NCBI GenBank assembly: GCA_021777105.1
Contig: JAIQZQ010000025.1
Span: 39,479-103,478 of the forward strand
From: Candidatus Anammoxibacter sp.
GTDB lineage: Bacteria > Planctomycetota > Brocadiia > Brocadiales > Anammoxibacteraceae
Length of the DNA stretch: 64,000 nucleotides
Reading direction: 5' to 3'
Shown here: positions 15,972 through 25,649 of the stretch, in pieces
How the letters are laid out: each line of letters starts with the position of its first letter
Position numbering within the stretch: position 1 is the first letter of the stretch
The notes under the pieces: model-generated
Database searches by the model: none
What the model was told of the DNA's origin: nothing
What the model saw: only the letters and a program-made list of their open reading frames with translations
Position numbers and translations under genes: made by a program

Positions 15972-18900
15972 ATGCATAGGAAATTGTGGTTTTTTATTCT
16001 GGCGTTTGCATTTTTATACGCGTTTAATACCGGGGCAAGTTTTGCGGGCAGCCCCAGCGGCTCGGTTGTGACAACTACCGGTCAGACTTTAACTGTGGAA
16101 ATTACCTCGCCTGCTGACAACTCTATAGTGGTTGTTCCTCCGGGCGAGCATACTATTGAAGGCCTTGTTAATCTTGGGGCGTCTACTACGCCTTCTAAAG
16201 AGATTAATGTTATTTACGTTATTGATGTCTCGGGCAGCACCAATTGGGACCAAAACAATGATGTAAATCAGGACGGCAAGGTTGACTCTGCAGACGATGT
16301 TAACAACGATGGCCGCAACGGCACCATACTTGACGCTGAAATTGCGGGCGTGATTGCTCTGAATAAAAGCATCGGCGCCAGCGCCAACGTGAAGGTGGGG
16401 CTGGTTGTTTTCGGCAATTCAGCTGTGTTGTCAGACGTAAGCCCTGCTCCGGGCCGACAGGATTTTACAACTCCGCTTGCCGATATTGACGGCAACGGCG
16501 TTATTGATCTTGAAGAGTCGGTTACAAGCATAAAAGAGGCTCATTCCGGTCAAAATAATCCTCAAAGGGTTGGAAGCGGCACAAACTTTGCAAGCGCGCT
16601 AAAGATGATGAACTCTGGGTTTCAGAATATTTCCGGTTCAGGCAACGCGATTACATTTTTCCTCTCCGACGGATTTGACAACAATGGATTTAAAGCAAGC
16701 ACCTCGTCAATAATAACAACTTCAATTGGCCTTGGCGTCAAAATAAATACTTTCGCAGTCGGCAAAGGCGCCGATAGCTCAAATACAGGCAGCTTAGCCG
16801 GTATTGCGAACGAGACAGGCGGAGCGTTTACCGTGGTTACGGATCCTGCTTCATTGTCTACAGCATTGCCGACAGTTCCGGTTGTTGGCATCTCAAAAGT
16901 TGAGGTAAATGGAACAACTGTTACACTTTCAGCCGTGGGCACATTCAGGCATAATGTAACAGGGCTTGTTAGCGGAGCCAACAATGTGGTTGTAAACGCA
17001 ACCGCCGATGACGGCTCTGTTGCCACTGCAAATGTCGACCTTCAGGGCGCAGCCCAGATAGTGGCCGACTTTTCAGCCGACCCGGTTAAAGGCATGGAGC
17101 CGTTAACCGTTAAGTTTACAAACCTTTCAGGCGGCGACGCCACTGACTATGCATGGGATTTTGGAGACGGCAACACGTCAACGGACAAAGATCCTCAACA
17201 TGAATATATCGGCCCGGGCATGTTTTCTGTTAGCTTGACCGCTACAGGCTCAGGCGGAAGCGACACAAAAGCCGCCGCGGACCTTATAGATGTTTTGCCA
17301 AGGCCTACTGTCGTTGCCGACTTTGACGCGGATATCACCGAGGGCGAAGCGCCTCTGGCTGTTAACTTTACTGATACAACAGTGTCAACCGAAACTATTT
17401 CATCATGGGCGTGGGACTTTGGCGACAGCGGCACAAGCACGGTTCAAAATCCATCTCACACATACGATGTTCCAGGCAAATACGCCGTAACTTTGACCAT
17501 TGAAAGCGGCGGAGTTGTTGATTCAATGACAAAGGTTGAGTTTATTAACGCTACTAAACCGGTTGTGCCGTTAGTGGCTGATTTTGACGCTGATCCTCTT
17601 TCAGGAATTGCGCCTCTGGACGTGGCATTTTTTGACCAGTCAACCGGCGACATAACAACATGGGAGTGGGACTTTGGCGACAACAGCGGAACAAACACAA
17701 CCCAGAGCCCAGCTCACACATACAGCAGCGCTGGAGCATACACTGTAAAACTTACGATTACAGGGCCTAGCGGAACGGCTTCAGAGGAAAAAATCGCGCT
17801 TATTAATGTTTTAGAATCAAGCGCGCCTGTCGCGGATTTTTCAGCAGACCCAACAGCCGGGTTTGCCACTCTTAAAGTTCAGTTTACCGATCTTTCAGCG
17901 GGCAATCCAACTAGCTGGGCGTGGGAGTTTGGCGACGGCAATACAAGCTCGCTTCAAAATCCTTCAAACGATTACAAAACCGCCGGAATATTTACCGTTG
18001 GCTTAACCGCAAGCTCAGGCTCTTCGTCGCAGGAGATTAAGACAAATCTGATCACCGTGCTTCCAACACCTCCGGTTGTGGCTGAATTTAAAGCGGACCC
18101 AACTTCAGGATTTGCGCCTCTTAGCGTCGCATTCACTGATATGTCCGCCGGCGACGCGACAAGCTGGGCCTGGGAATTTGGAGACGGCAACATAAGCTCC
18201 GACCAGAACCCAACAAACGAATATAAAACCGCGGGTTTCTTTACCGTGACGTTAACCACCAGCGGCTCAAGCGGCTCCGACAAGGAGATAAAGACAAATC
18301 TTATAAACGTGCTTGGAAAGTCCGGGCCGGTGGCCGACTTTAAGGCTGATCCTACGGCGGGACTTGCTCCTCTTGAGGTGCAATTTACCGATTTAACAAC
18401 CGGCAATCCAACCAGCTGGTCATGGGAATTTGGCGACGGCGCAGTCAGCTCAGACCAGAATCCACAACACACTTATAATATTGAGAACATTTACACGGTA
18501 AAGTTGACCGCAAGTAACTCTGAAGGCTCCGACACGGAAACAAAGCAGAATTTGATATCTGTTGGCGATTTGCCTAAACCTACCGCTGAATTTAAAGCAT
18601 CTACCACTTCAGGGGCAGCTCCGTTGCTGGTCAAATTTACTGACTTGTCAACAGGCGAGCCAACAAGCTGGTCATGGGATTTTGGAGACGGCGGAGTCAG
18701 CTCCGATCAAAATCCTGAACACACTTATATGATAGACGGCATTTACGGCGTAAAATTAACAGCCAGCAATGCCGGCGGGTCAGACACCGAGAACAAGCCG
18801 AATCTGATTTTTGTTCTTCCAGGGGGCGCGACAACAGGGCCTACAGCTGATTTTAAGGCATCTCCGCTTACCGGTTTTGCTCCGCTTGACGTTCAGTTTA

Positions 18901-20495
18901 CCGATTTATCACAACCTGCGGGCGACATAGCCTCATGGTCATGGGATTTTGGCGACGGTTCTACCGGCGTAATTCAGAACCCGAAACATACCTATCTGGT
19001 TTCCGGCTTTCATTCCGTTTCATTGCTGGTAAGCAATGCGGGCGGAATTGACACTGAAAACAAGCCAAACCTGATAAATGTTATAGCCGGCACAAAGCCT
19101 ATCGCTCAATTCTCCGCTTCGCCTACATCGGGCCTGGCTCCGTTAAATGTTGAGTTTAAGGATTTGTCACAACCGGTAGGATCTGTTGACAGCTGGACAT
19201 GGACGTTTGGCGACGGCGGAACAAGCAGCGATCAAAATCCAACACATGAGTATAATACCGAAGGCATATTTTCTGTAAGCCTGACGGCAAGCAACTCTGA
19301 CGGTATTGACGTTGAGACAAAAACAAATATGATATTTGTAAAAGGCGCAGGCAGACCGGTCGCTGAATTTGCGGCTTCGCCTACATCAGGAAACGCGCCT
19401 CTTGAGGTTCAATTTACTGACAGATCATCCGGAGATATAGACGGATGGTTCTGGACATTTGGCGACGGCTCTACCAGCTCAGAACAGAGTCCTGTTCATG
19501 AGTATATAAACGCAGGCGTCTTCACTGTAACATTAGGCGTTAGCGGCGCCGGCGGAACTGACAGCATCACTAAAACAAACCTCATTAAAGCGGCGGGCGC
19601 TGACAAAATTGAGGCCCAGTTTACAGCCGCCCCTACAAGAGGGAAATCGCCTTTGACCGTACAGTTTGAAGATAACTCAGCCGGCACGGTTGATAGCTGG
19701 TTGTGGGATTTTGGAGACAACAATACCAGCGACCAACAAAACCCTGAGCATATTTATGACGCAGAGGGCGAATATACCGTGGCGTTGACTGTCAGCAATT
19801 CATCAGAGTCGGATACAGAGACAAAATCTGATTTTATTCAGGTTGTTCCTGATTTGACAGGCAACTTTGTTGTTTTCTTTGATTATTCACCGCGCATAGG
19901 CGAAGCTCCGCTTGAAGTTCAGTTTTTTGATCAGACTTTTGTAGTTGGCGGCGGCAAACCTGAATCCTGGAATTGGGATTTTGGCGACGGCGATACCAGC
20001 GACGAGGAGAGCCCAAAGCACACCTACAAACTCAAAAATGGTGAAAAAGTTAGCGATTATGATGTTAGCCTTACCGTGACGGTTGACGGGCAATCAGACA
20101 CTTTGGTTGTCAAAAACGCTGTTAAGGTATTTGAAAAAGGCGGCGAACCAACGCCTGAGCCGACAACCGGGCCAACTCCGGTCCCCGGCAATTGCGAGGC
20201 TACAATGCAGATAAAACCTGCCACCATTAACTCAAACAGAAGCCGCGGAAAAGTTAAGGCTTTAATTGAGTTGAGCGAGGGTTGTGTTTCAACATTCAGA
20301 GATATTGATTGCGCAAGCATTCGACTTGAAGGCGTAAAACCTATTTCCTGCAAAATTAAGAGGAAAAAGTTTAAGGCCAAATTCAATGTACAGGCTCTGG
20401 GGCTCACACCAGGCGTAAATCAGCAAGTGACGCTTACAGGCTCAACTTTTGGCGGCGACGTATTCAGCGCAGTTGATTTTGTGGATGTAAAGTAA
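15972..20495 (+). CDS. Giant secreted VWA and 12-PKD-domain protein
   Basis: AAGGAG precedes ATG 15972. The 1507-residue protein has a signal peptide (to about residue 25), then a VWA domain (about 77-310) with an intact MIDAS start DVSGST (85-90). The VWA contains an insertion DVNQDGKVDSADDVN (97-111) that looks like a dockerin/EF-hand calcium loop. Twelve PKD domains in tandem follow (about 360-1395), each with WxWDFGDG or a variant. A TPEPTTGPTPVP linker ends the array, and a C-terminal domain of about 100 residues contains four cysteines (GNCEATMQIKP, GCVST, DIDCAS, ISCKIK). A secreted calcium-binding adhesin or surface-layer protein is the natural reading. No LPXTG, PEP-CTERM or type 9 sorting signal is visible. 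Confidence 0.94.
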   Translation: MHRKLWFFILAFAFLYAFNTGASFAGSPSGSVVTTTGQTLTVEITSPADNSIVVVPPGEHTIEGLVNLGASTTPSKEINVIYVIDVSGSTNWDQNNDVNQDGKVDSADDVNNDGRNGTILDAEIAGVIALNKSIGASANVKVGLVVFGNSAVLSDVSPAPGRQDFTTPLADIDGNGVIDLEESVTSIKEAHSGQNNPQRVGSGTNFASALKMMNSGFQNISGSGNAITFFLSDGFDNNGFKASTSSIITTSIGLGVKINTFAVGKGADSSNTGSLAGIANETGGAFTVVTDPASLSTALPTVPVVGISKVEVNGTTVTLSAVGTFRHNVTGLVSGANNVVVNATADDGSVATANVDLQGAAQIVADFSADPVKGMEPLTVKFTNLSGGDATDYAWDFGDGNTSTDKDPQHEYIGPGMFSVSLTATGSGGSDTKAAADLIDVLPRPTVVADFDADITEGEAPLAVNFTDTTVSTETISSWAWDFGDSGTSTVQNPSHTYDVPGKYAVTLTIESGGVVDSMTKVEFINATKPVVPLVADFDADPLSGIAPLDVAFFDQSTGDITTWEWDFGDNSGTNTTQSPAHTYSSAGAYTVKLTITGPSGTASEEKIALINVLESSAPVADFSADPTAGFATLKVQFTDLSAGNPTSWAWEFGDGNTSSLQNPSNDYKTAGIFTVGLTASSGSSSQEIKTNLITVLPTPPVVAEFKADPTSGFAPLSVAFTDMSAGDATSWAWEFGDGNISSDQNPTNEYKTAGFFTVTLTTSGSSGSDKEIKTNLINVLGKSGPVADFKADPTAGLAPLEVQFTDLTTGNPTSWSWEFGDGAVSSDQNPQHTYNIENIYTVKLTASNSEGSDTETKQNLISVGDLPKPTAEFKASTTSGAAPLLVKFTDLSTGEPTSWSWDFGDGGVSSDQNPEHTYMIDGIYGVKLTASNAGGSDTENKPNLIFVLPGGATTGPTADFKASPLTGFAPLDVQFTDLSQPAGDIASWSWDFGDGSTGVIQNPKHTYLVSGFHSVSLLVSNAGGIDTENKPNLINVIAGTKPIAQFSASPTSGLAPLNVEFKDLSQPVGSVDSWTWTFGDGGTSSDQNPTHEYNTEGIFSVSLTASNSDGIDVETKTNMIFVKGAGRPVAEFAASPTSGNAPLEVQFTDRSSGDIDGWFWTFGDGSTSSEQSPVHEYINAGVFTVTLGVSGAGGTDSITKTNLIKAAGADKIEAQFTAAPTRGKSPLTVQFEDNSAGTVDSWLWDFGDNNTSDQQNPEHIYDAEGEYTVALTVSNSSESDTETKSDFIQVVPDLTGNFVVFFDYSPRIGEAPLEVQFFDQTFVVGGGKPESWNWDFGDGDTSDEESPKHTYKLKNGEKVSDYDVSLTVTVDGQSDTLVVKNAVKVFEKGGEPTPEPTTGPTPVPGNCEATMQIKPATINSNRSRGKVKALIELSEGCVSTFRDIDCASIRLEGVKPISCKIKRKKFKAKFNVQALGLTPGVNQQVTLTGSTFGGDVFSAVDFVDVK

Positions 20496-20579
20496 CATGG
20501 CGCTGTTTTGGGTTTGATTAAAAATGTCAAAATTTTTAACCTGCTCAAAAGCGGCGCTTTTAGTTGTATTGCAGTAACG

Positions 20580-20613
20580 AAAAGCGCGGGCAAAACTTTA
20601 GCCCGCGCTTTTC
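20580..20613 (+). terminator. Intrinsic terminator after the VWA-PKD gene
   Basis: AAAGCGCGGGC (20581-20591) and GCCCGCGCTTT form a perfect 11-bp stem with a 9-base loop. The U-tract is short (TTTTC). Confidence 0.7.
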
Positions 20614-20623
20614 ATCTTAATTA

Positions 20624-20692
20624 GTAACGCAGGCATCATTGCCTGTGTTTTAGTTTATCGCAGGCATCCAGCCTGCGATAAACTAAAACACA
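20624..20692. repeat. Dispersed inverted repeat family A, copy 2
   Basis: A CGCAGGCATCATTGCCTGTG block is followed by a perfect 20-bp hairpin, TGTTTTAGTTTATCGCAGGC (20646-20665) against 20671-20690, with a 5-base loop. Confidence 0.8.
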
Positions 20693-20763
20693 TGAGTGTT
20701 AAATTTTAATAAACGGAAATAAAATCTAAATTATTTTTTAGTTAAATTAAAGGGAGGTTGGCA

Positions 20764-23700
20764 ATGTGGATGAAACCGAAAAAGGTTGATGTAAAAATTC
20801 AGTTTTTTAGTATTGTAGTATTGTTGTTTTGCGCTTTTGGTTTTTATATAAACAATGCAACCGCCAAAACAGTTAAAGACTCGGGCGCGGGTTCATTTGT
20901 ATTGTCTCAGAAAAATAAGGTTCCATTATGGGGCGAAAATGATGAAACAAGGTATTTTCGCAAATCAATAAAGACGGAAACCGGCAATATTGTCAATGTG
21001 ACGACTGTTTCTCCACTTAACCCCGTTGGCAAAGATCCTGAAGGCGATAATTTGATAATCGGCGGCCAGGTGGTTGACATAGTCCATGTTGACGCGGCCT
21101 CAAACAGCTTTGAAGTCACTATTAAGATCAATTTCAGTCCTAACTCCACACATGATTTTATAAACAATTTGCGGGGCTTTATCCTATTGGACACAGACCA
21201 AAACCCCTCAACCGGCGATTCGCCAATTTCACTTTTCGGCAAGGACACACAATCATTAGGCTTTGATTATCATGCCGATCTTCAATTTCTGCCTGAGATT
21301 AATATCTGGAAGACAAACAGATTTGTTTTTACCCTTGCAGGCACAATAGTTCCCGAGATTTCCGGCAATTCGTTTTCAATAACCGTGCCTTTATCAATGC
21401 TTGGAAATGACGACGGCGCAATTGATATAACCCTGGCTCTTGGAGATCTGCAAGGCCCTACCGACTGGGCTCCTGATTCCGGCAAATACACTATCAACGG
21501 CTCAACCGGCGCGTCAACTCCTGAGGTTTGTTCAGACGGTCGTGATAACGATCTTGACGGCCTGACGGATTGCGATGATCCAGACTGCCTTGGCGACGCA
21601 TCTTGCGTAGTCGCTCCGGTGGCTGAAGCCGGATTTTGCGGCGACGGTATTGACAATGACAACGACGGCCTTTTTGATTGCGACGACGCCGACTGCGCTT
21701 CAGACGCTACATGCGCCGCTTCCACAAATGTGCTTGTGGCCGACTTCAACGCATCTCCGTTAAGCGGAATTGCGCCTTTATTAGTGACGTTTACTGATTT
21801 TTCTATCTCTACAAACGGTTCAGTCGTAAGTTGGCAGTGGGATTTTGGCGACGGTTTTTTTGTTTCTAACCAAAATCCGACGCATGAGTACAGGGTTCCC
21901 GGATTTTATACTGTGTCGTTAACCGTTAAGGATTCATTAAGCGGTTTTGCTTCCGTAACAAAACCTGATTTCATTGTTGTAAACCAAGCGGGCAAGCCGG
22001 TTGCCGATTTTACGGCTTCGTCAACAAAGGGCGTAAGACCGTTTGACGCCCAGTTTACAGATCTATCCAGTTCCCCAAATGGGGCAATTAGATCATGGTT
22101 TTGGGAATTTGGAGACGGCGCAACCGGGACTGATCAACATCCGGTTCATACCTATACATTTTCCGGATTCTTTACCGTCAGTCTTGAAATCTTTGACACT
22201 CTTGGAGAGTTGGCTTTTGAATTAAAGCCGAATTTTATATTCGTTGACGATCCCGGGCAGCCTACAGCCGACTTTACAGCGTCGCCTACAACAGGACTGC
22301 CTGTCTTAAACACGCAGTTCACAGACCTTTCAACTTCGCCAAACGGCGCGATAACATCATGGTTTTGGGATTTTGGCGATGGGCGAATAGGCATTCAACA
22401 GCACCCATTGCACAAATATGAGTTTCCGGGATTTTTCTCCGTCGCTCTCGAAGTTGGGGACATTGCCGGAGAATTTGGATTTACAAACAAACCCAACATG
22501 ATAGTTGTGAAAAAACCTCAACCGCCCGTGGCTGATTTTAGCGCCTCGCAGGTTGAGGGGTTTGCTCCGTTCGACACACAGTTTACAGACCTTTCAACTT
22601 CGCCAAACGGCAATATTGCCGGGTGGGATTGGGATTTCGGCGACGGATTTTTCAGTTCGGATCAACATCCGGCTCACACCTACAAATTCGACGGCATTTA
22701 CGGCGTAGGCCTTGAGGTCAAGGATGTGCTGGGCGAGTTTGATTTTGTGTTTAAATCAGGGTTTATCAAGGTTGAGGAGAAGGGCGCGCCGGTTGCCGAC
22801 TTCTCGGTGGATAAACAGGCCGGCCCCGCGCCGTTAAAAGTGGCGTTTACAGATAAATCAACATCGCCGAACGGCGCAATAACAAAAAGAAGCTGGTCGT
22901 TTGGAAACGGTTTAATATCGCCTGATCAAGACCCTACTCATATATATGATTTTCCAGGGTTCTATTCCGTAGAGCTTGTAGTGAATGATGTTGCCGGTAA
23001 AGAGGCTTCGATTTTTAAGCCAAACTTTATCTTTGTTTCACAGCCGGGCGTGCCTGCGGCAAGTTTTTCCGCCACACCTGAGTCTGGGCAGGCTCCGCTG
23101 TTTGTGCAGTTTACAGATAATTCGACATCGCCTAACGGCGCGATAACATCGAGGTCATGGGATTTTGGCGACGGAGACGCAAGCAACGATCAGAATCCGG
23201 ACCATGTTTACAACTTTCAGGGTTTCTACACTGTTGCGCTGGAAGTTTTTGACACTGTAGGAAAGTCATCGTTTGTAACCAAGCCCGGCTTTATTGAGGT
23301 AACCGAAGGCTCCGGTGGGACAACCGGCAGCGGGAAGGCCCTTTTTCTGGCAATCAGGACTCCTTTTGATCCGACGTTTGCCCAGCATCCAAACAGGATA
23401 CTTGTGCCGTTCAAAGCTAACAGCCCTGATTTTCCTGTCAATTTAGGCGTTATTGACAGAAACACAGGCAAGTTTCTTGAAAATGTCTCAATAAGCGCGT
23501 TAATTGATGATACGACAATCGCCGGTATCAACCCTGCAAAGGCGTTAACCTTAGCTCCTGTTTCAGGCAGTATTCCCGGAGCTCAATTTAAGATAAAGCC
23601 TGCCAAGGGCGGTGTTACAAGTTTGCTGTTTGAAGTTGTAGACCCGGACGATGAAAATAATGTTTTATTGAGAAAACTTTCGGTTGAAGTGTTCTGTCTC

Positions 23701-25320
23701 GACTCTGTCGGCAGGGCTGTGCCGTGTCCGCCGGGCGGCGGACCGGTTGTGGAGCCGACTCCGGATGAAACCGCTCCAAATACGATTGTAGCTGAATTTA
23801 TCGGCGACCCAACCTCCGGGTTTGCGCCGCTTGATGTTCAGTTTGTGGACAAATCGACCGGCAACGTAACAAATTGGGCCTGGGAATTCGGCGACGGCGG
23901 AGTAAACTCAGATCAGAACCCTGAGTATACTTATAAAACAGCTGGTATTTTCACGGTTAAATTAACGGCTTCGGGGCCTAATGCAACAGACTCGGAAACC
24001 AAAACAAATTATGTCAACGCCATTGCGTCAGGCGGGGCAACGGCGGAATTCTCGGCTGATCCGACGACAGGATTCAGCCCTCTAACCGTTAAGTTTCGCG
24101 ATCTTTCCGTAGGGCAGATTACCAGTTGGGCCTGGACGTTTGGCGACGGCGGTATAAGCTCTGAGCAGAACCCGGTAAACACATATAAAACCTCCGGCTT
24201 TTTTACCGTAGGGCTTACTGTTAGCGGTTCAGGACAGTCGGATACTGAGATTAAGACGAACCTGATTGCGATTCTTGAACAAGGCGCGCCTAAAGCTTCA
24301 TTCTCAGCATCGCCAACAGCCGGCCGGGTGCCGCTTACCGTGCAGTTCTCTGATGTTTCGCAAGGCGATATTACCAGCTGGTCGTGGGAATTTGGCGATG
24401 GAGGCGTAAGCAAAGAGCAAAATCCTACCCATGTTTTCAGGCTTGAAGGATTTTACACTGTTAATTTAACAGTGGGTGGCTCAAAAGGGGCCGACAAAGA
24501 GAGCAAGACAAATCTTATTATTGCCGAAGGGTTGGGCGTGCCCATTGCGGAGTTTTCAGCCACACCGACGGCCGGCGACGAGCCGCTTGAGGTTAAATTT
24601 ACCGATCTTTCACAACCTAACGGGTTGATTGAATCGTGGACGTGGGATTTCGGAGACGGCGCGACAAGCTCTGAACAAAATCCGACGCACAAATATCTTA
24701 AGGGCGGATTTTACACAGTTAAATTAACCGTGAGCAATTCAGGCGGCGCAGACTCTGAGACCAAGAATAATCTAATAAACGTGATTAAAAAAGAGCCGCC
24801 TACCGCTGAGTTCTCAGCCACGCCGCAAGCAGGTGAGGTTCCAACTGAAGTTACGTTTACCGACTTGTCCGAACCACGCGGCGACATTGACAGTTGGGTG
24901 TGGGATTTTGGCGACGGCGGAACCAGCTCTGAGCAAAATCCTAAACACACATATAACACAGAGGGCGTTTTTTCCATATCCTTAACCGTTAGCAACGAGA
25001 ACGGAATCGGTGTTGAGACAAAGACGAATCTTATTACAATAAAGAATCCGCCTGCCCCTCAAGCTAATTTTGCGGCGGCTCCGACTTCAGGCAGGGCTCC
25101 GCTTGAGGTTAGTTTTCAAGACCTTTCATCGCCAACCGGCAAGATAAAAAGCTGGCTCTGGGATTTCGGCGACGGCGGTTCCAGCGATGAGCAAAATCCC
25201 AAACACACCTACCAGAAACGCGGCAAATTTACAGTGTCGCTGACTGTAAGCAACAGCGGCGGTTTTTCCACCGAAACAAAACGCAGGCTTATTAAAGTTA
25301 AACGGCCAAGCAGAAGGTGA
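20764..25320 (+). CDS. Giant secreted protein with two arrays of six PKD domains
   Basis: The ATG at 20764 lies 7 bases after GGGAGG. The 1518-residue product has a signal peptide, then a beta-rich N-terminal domain (about 45-245, 'RGFILLDTDQNPSTGDSPISLFG'). Two cysteine/aspartate-rich calcium-binding-type repeats follow (CSDGRDNDLDGLTDCDDPDC and its close partner, about 258-320). PKD domains 1-6 (about 324-855) share an insertion 'STSPNGAI' before the tryptophan strand. A spacer domain of about 190 residues without PKD features separates them from PKD 7-12 (about 1010-1518), which lack that insertion. The protein ends in a basic tail (KVKRPSRR). The two array types suggest two separate amplifications. 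Likely extracellular; no anchor seen. Confidence 0.93.
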   Translation: MWMKPKKVDVKIQFFSIVVLLFCAFGFYINNATAKTVKDSGAGSFVLSQKNKVPLWGENDETRYFRKSIKTETGNIVNVTTVSPLNPVGKDPEGDNLIIGGQVVDIVHVDAASNSFEVTIKINFSPNSTHDFINNLRGFILLDTDQNPSTGDSPISLFGKDTQSLGFDYHADLQFLPEINIWKTNRFVFTLAGTIVPEISGNSFSITVPLSMLGNDDGAIDITLALGDLQGPTDWAPDSGKYTINGSTGASTPEVCSDGRDNDLDGLTDCDDPDCLGDASCVVAPVAEAGFCGDGIDNDNDGLFDCDDADCASDATCAASTNVLVADFNASPLSGIAPLLVTFTDFSISTNGSVVSWQWDFGDGFFVSNQNPTHEYRVPGFYTVSLTVKDSLSGFASVTKPDFIVVNQAGKPVADFTASSTKGVRPFDAQFTDLSSSPNGAIRSWFWEFGDGATGTDQHPVHTYTFSGFFTVSLEIFDTLGELAFELKPNFIFVDDPGQPTADFTASPTTGLPVLNTQFTDLSTSPNGAITSWFWDFGDGRIGIQQHPLHKYEFPGFFSVALEVGDIAGEFGFTNKPNMIVVKKPQPPVADFSASQVEGFAPFDTQFTDLSTSPNGNIAGWDWDFGDGFFSSDQHPAHTYKFDGIYGVGLEVKDVLGEFDFVFKSGFIKVEEKGAPVADFSVDKQAGPAPLKVAFTDKSTSPNGAITKRSWSFGNGLISPDQDPTHIYDFPGFYSVELVVNDVAGKEASIFKPNFIFVSQPGVPAASFSATPESGQAPLFVQFTDNSTSPNGAITSRSWDFGDGDASNDQNPDHVYNFQGFYTVALEVFDTVGKSSFVTKPGFIEVTEGSGGTTGSGKALFLAIRTPFDPTFAQHPNRILVPFKANSPDFPVNLGVIDRNTGKFLENVSISALIDDTTIAGINPAKALTLAPVSGSIPGAQFKIKPAKGGVTSLLFEVVDPDDENNVLLRKLSVEVFCLDSVGRAVPCPPGGGPVVEPTPDETAPNTIVAEFIGDPTSGFAPLDVQFVDKSTGNVTNWAWEFGDGGVNSDQNPEYTYKTAGIFTVKLTASGPNATDSETKTNYVNAIASGGATAEFSADPTTGFSPLTVKFRDLSVGQITSWAWTFGDGGISSEQNPVNTYKTSGFFTVGLTVSGSGQSDTEIKTNLIAILEQGAPKASFSASPTAGRVPLTVQFSDVSQGDITSWSWEFGDGGVSKEQNPTHVFRLEGFYTVNLTVGGSKGADKESKTNLIIAEGLGVPIAEFSATPTAGDEPLEVKFTDLSQPNGLIESWTWDFGDGATSSEQNPTHKYLKGGFYTVKLTVSNSGGADSETKNNLINVIKKEPPTAEFSATPQAGEVPTEVTFTDLSEPRGDIDSWVWDFGDGGTSSEQNPKHTYNTEGVFSISLTVSNENGIGVETKTNLITIKNPPAPQANFAAAPTSGRAPLEVSFQDLSSPTGKIKSWLWDFGDGGSSDEQNPKHTYQKRGKFTVSLTVSNSGGFSTETKRRLIKVKRPSRR

Positions 25321-25348
25321 TGATTTGCGGTTTTCCAATTTTAGCGTA

Positions 25349-25380
25349 AGCAGTGGCAATCTTTGCGGATTGCCACTGCT
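25349..25380. repeat. Hairpin repeat family C, downstream of the PKD gene
   Basis: AGCAGTGGCAATC (25349-25361) and GATTGCCACTGCT (25368-25380) form a perfect 13-bp stem with a 6-base loop, 29 bases after the stop. There is no U-tract, but it may protect the 3' end. Confidence 0.7.
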
Positions 25381-25401
25381 AAAGACGCTTCCGGAATGCC
25401 G

Positions 25402-25430
25402 GCTCGTTCCAAAACCCCGGTTTTGGAACT
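25402..25430. repeat. Repeat family B, partial copy
   Basis: CTCGTTCCAAAACCCCGG-TTTTGGAAC: only the first hairpin is present. Confidence 0.6.
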
Positions 25431-25649
25431 CACAAACCGCCTCGCCTCCGTTAAATTAAGGATACGGACCCGCACAGGTAGGATTTGATGTCGCTTTTGC
25501 TTTTATTTGCCCTCCATTCTATTCATCTCACCGTTTTTTTTTTGACTTAGTATTGAGCGTTGAGGCTCACGCGCCCTTATAGGGTTAACCAAGCCACTGG
25601 CTATGCCGGTGGAAAAATGACTTTGATGTTGTGATCTCGCTTTTCAATG

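Noticed and set aside
16268..20407. Long antisense frames within the PKD genes
   Set aside because: They mirror the repetitive coding strand (low stop density by codon bias) and have valine/serine/proline-rich repetitive products.
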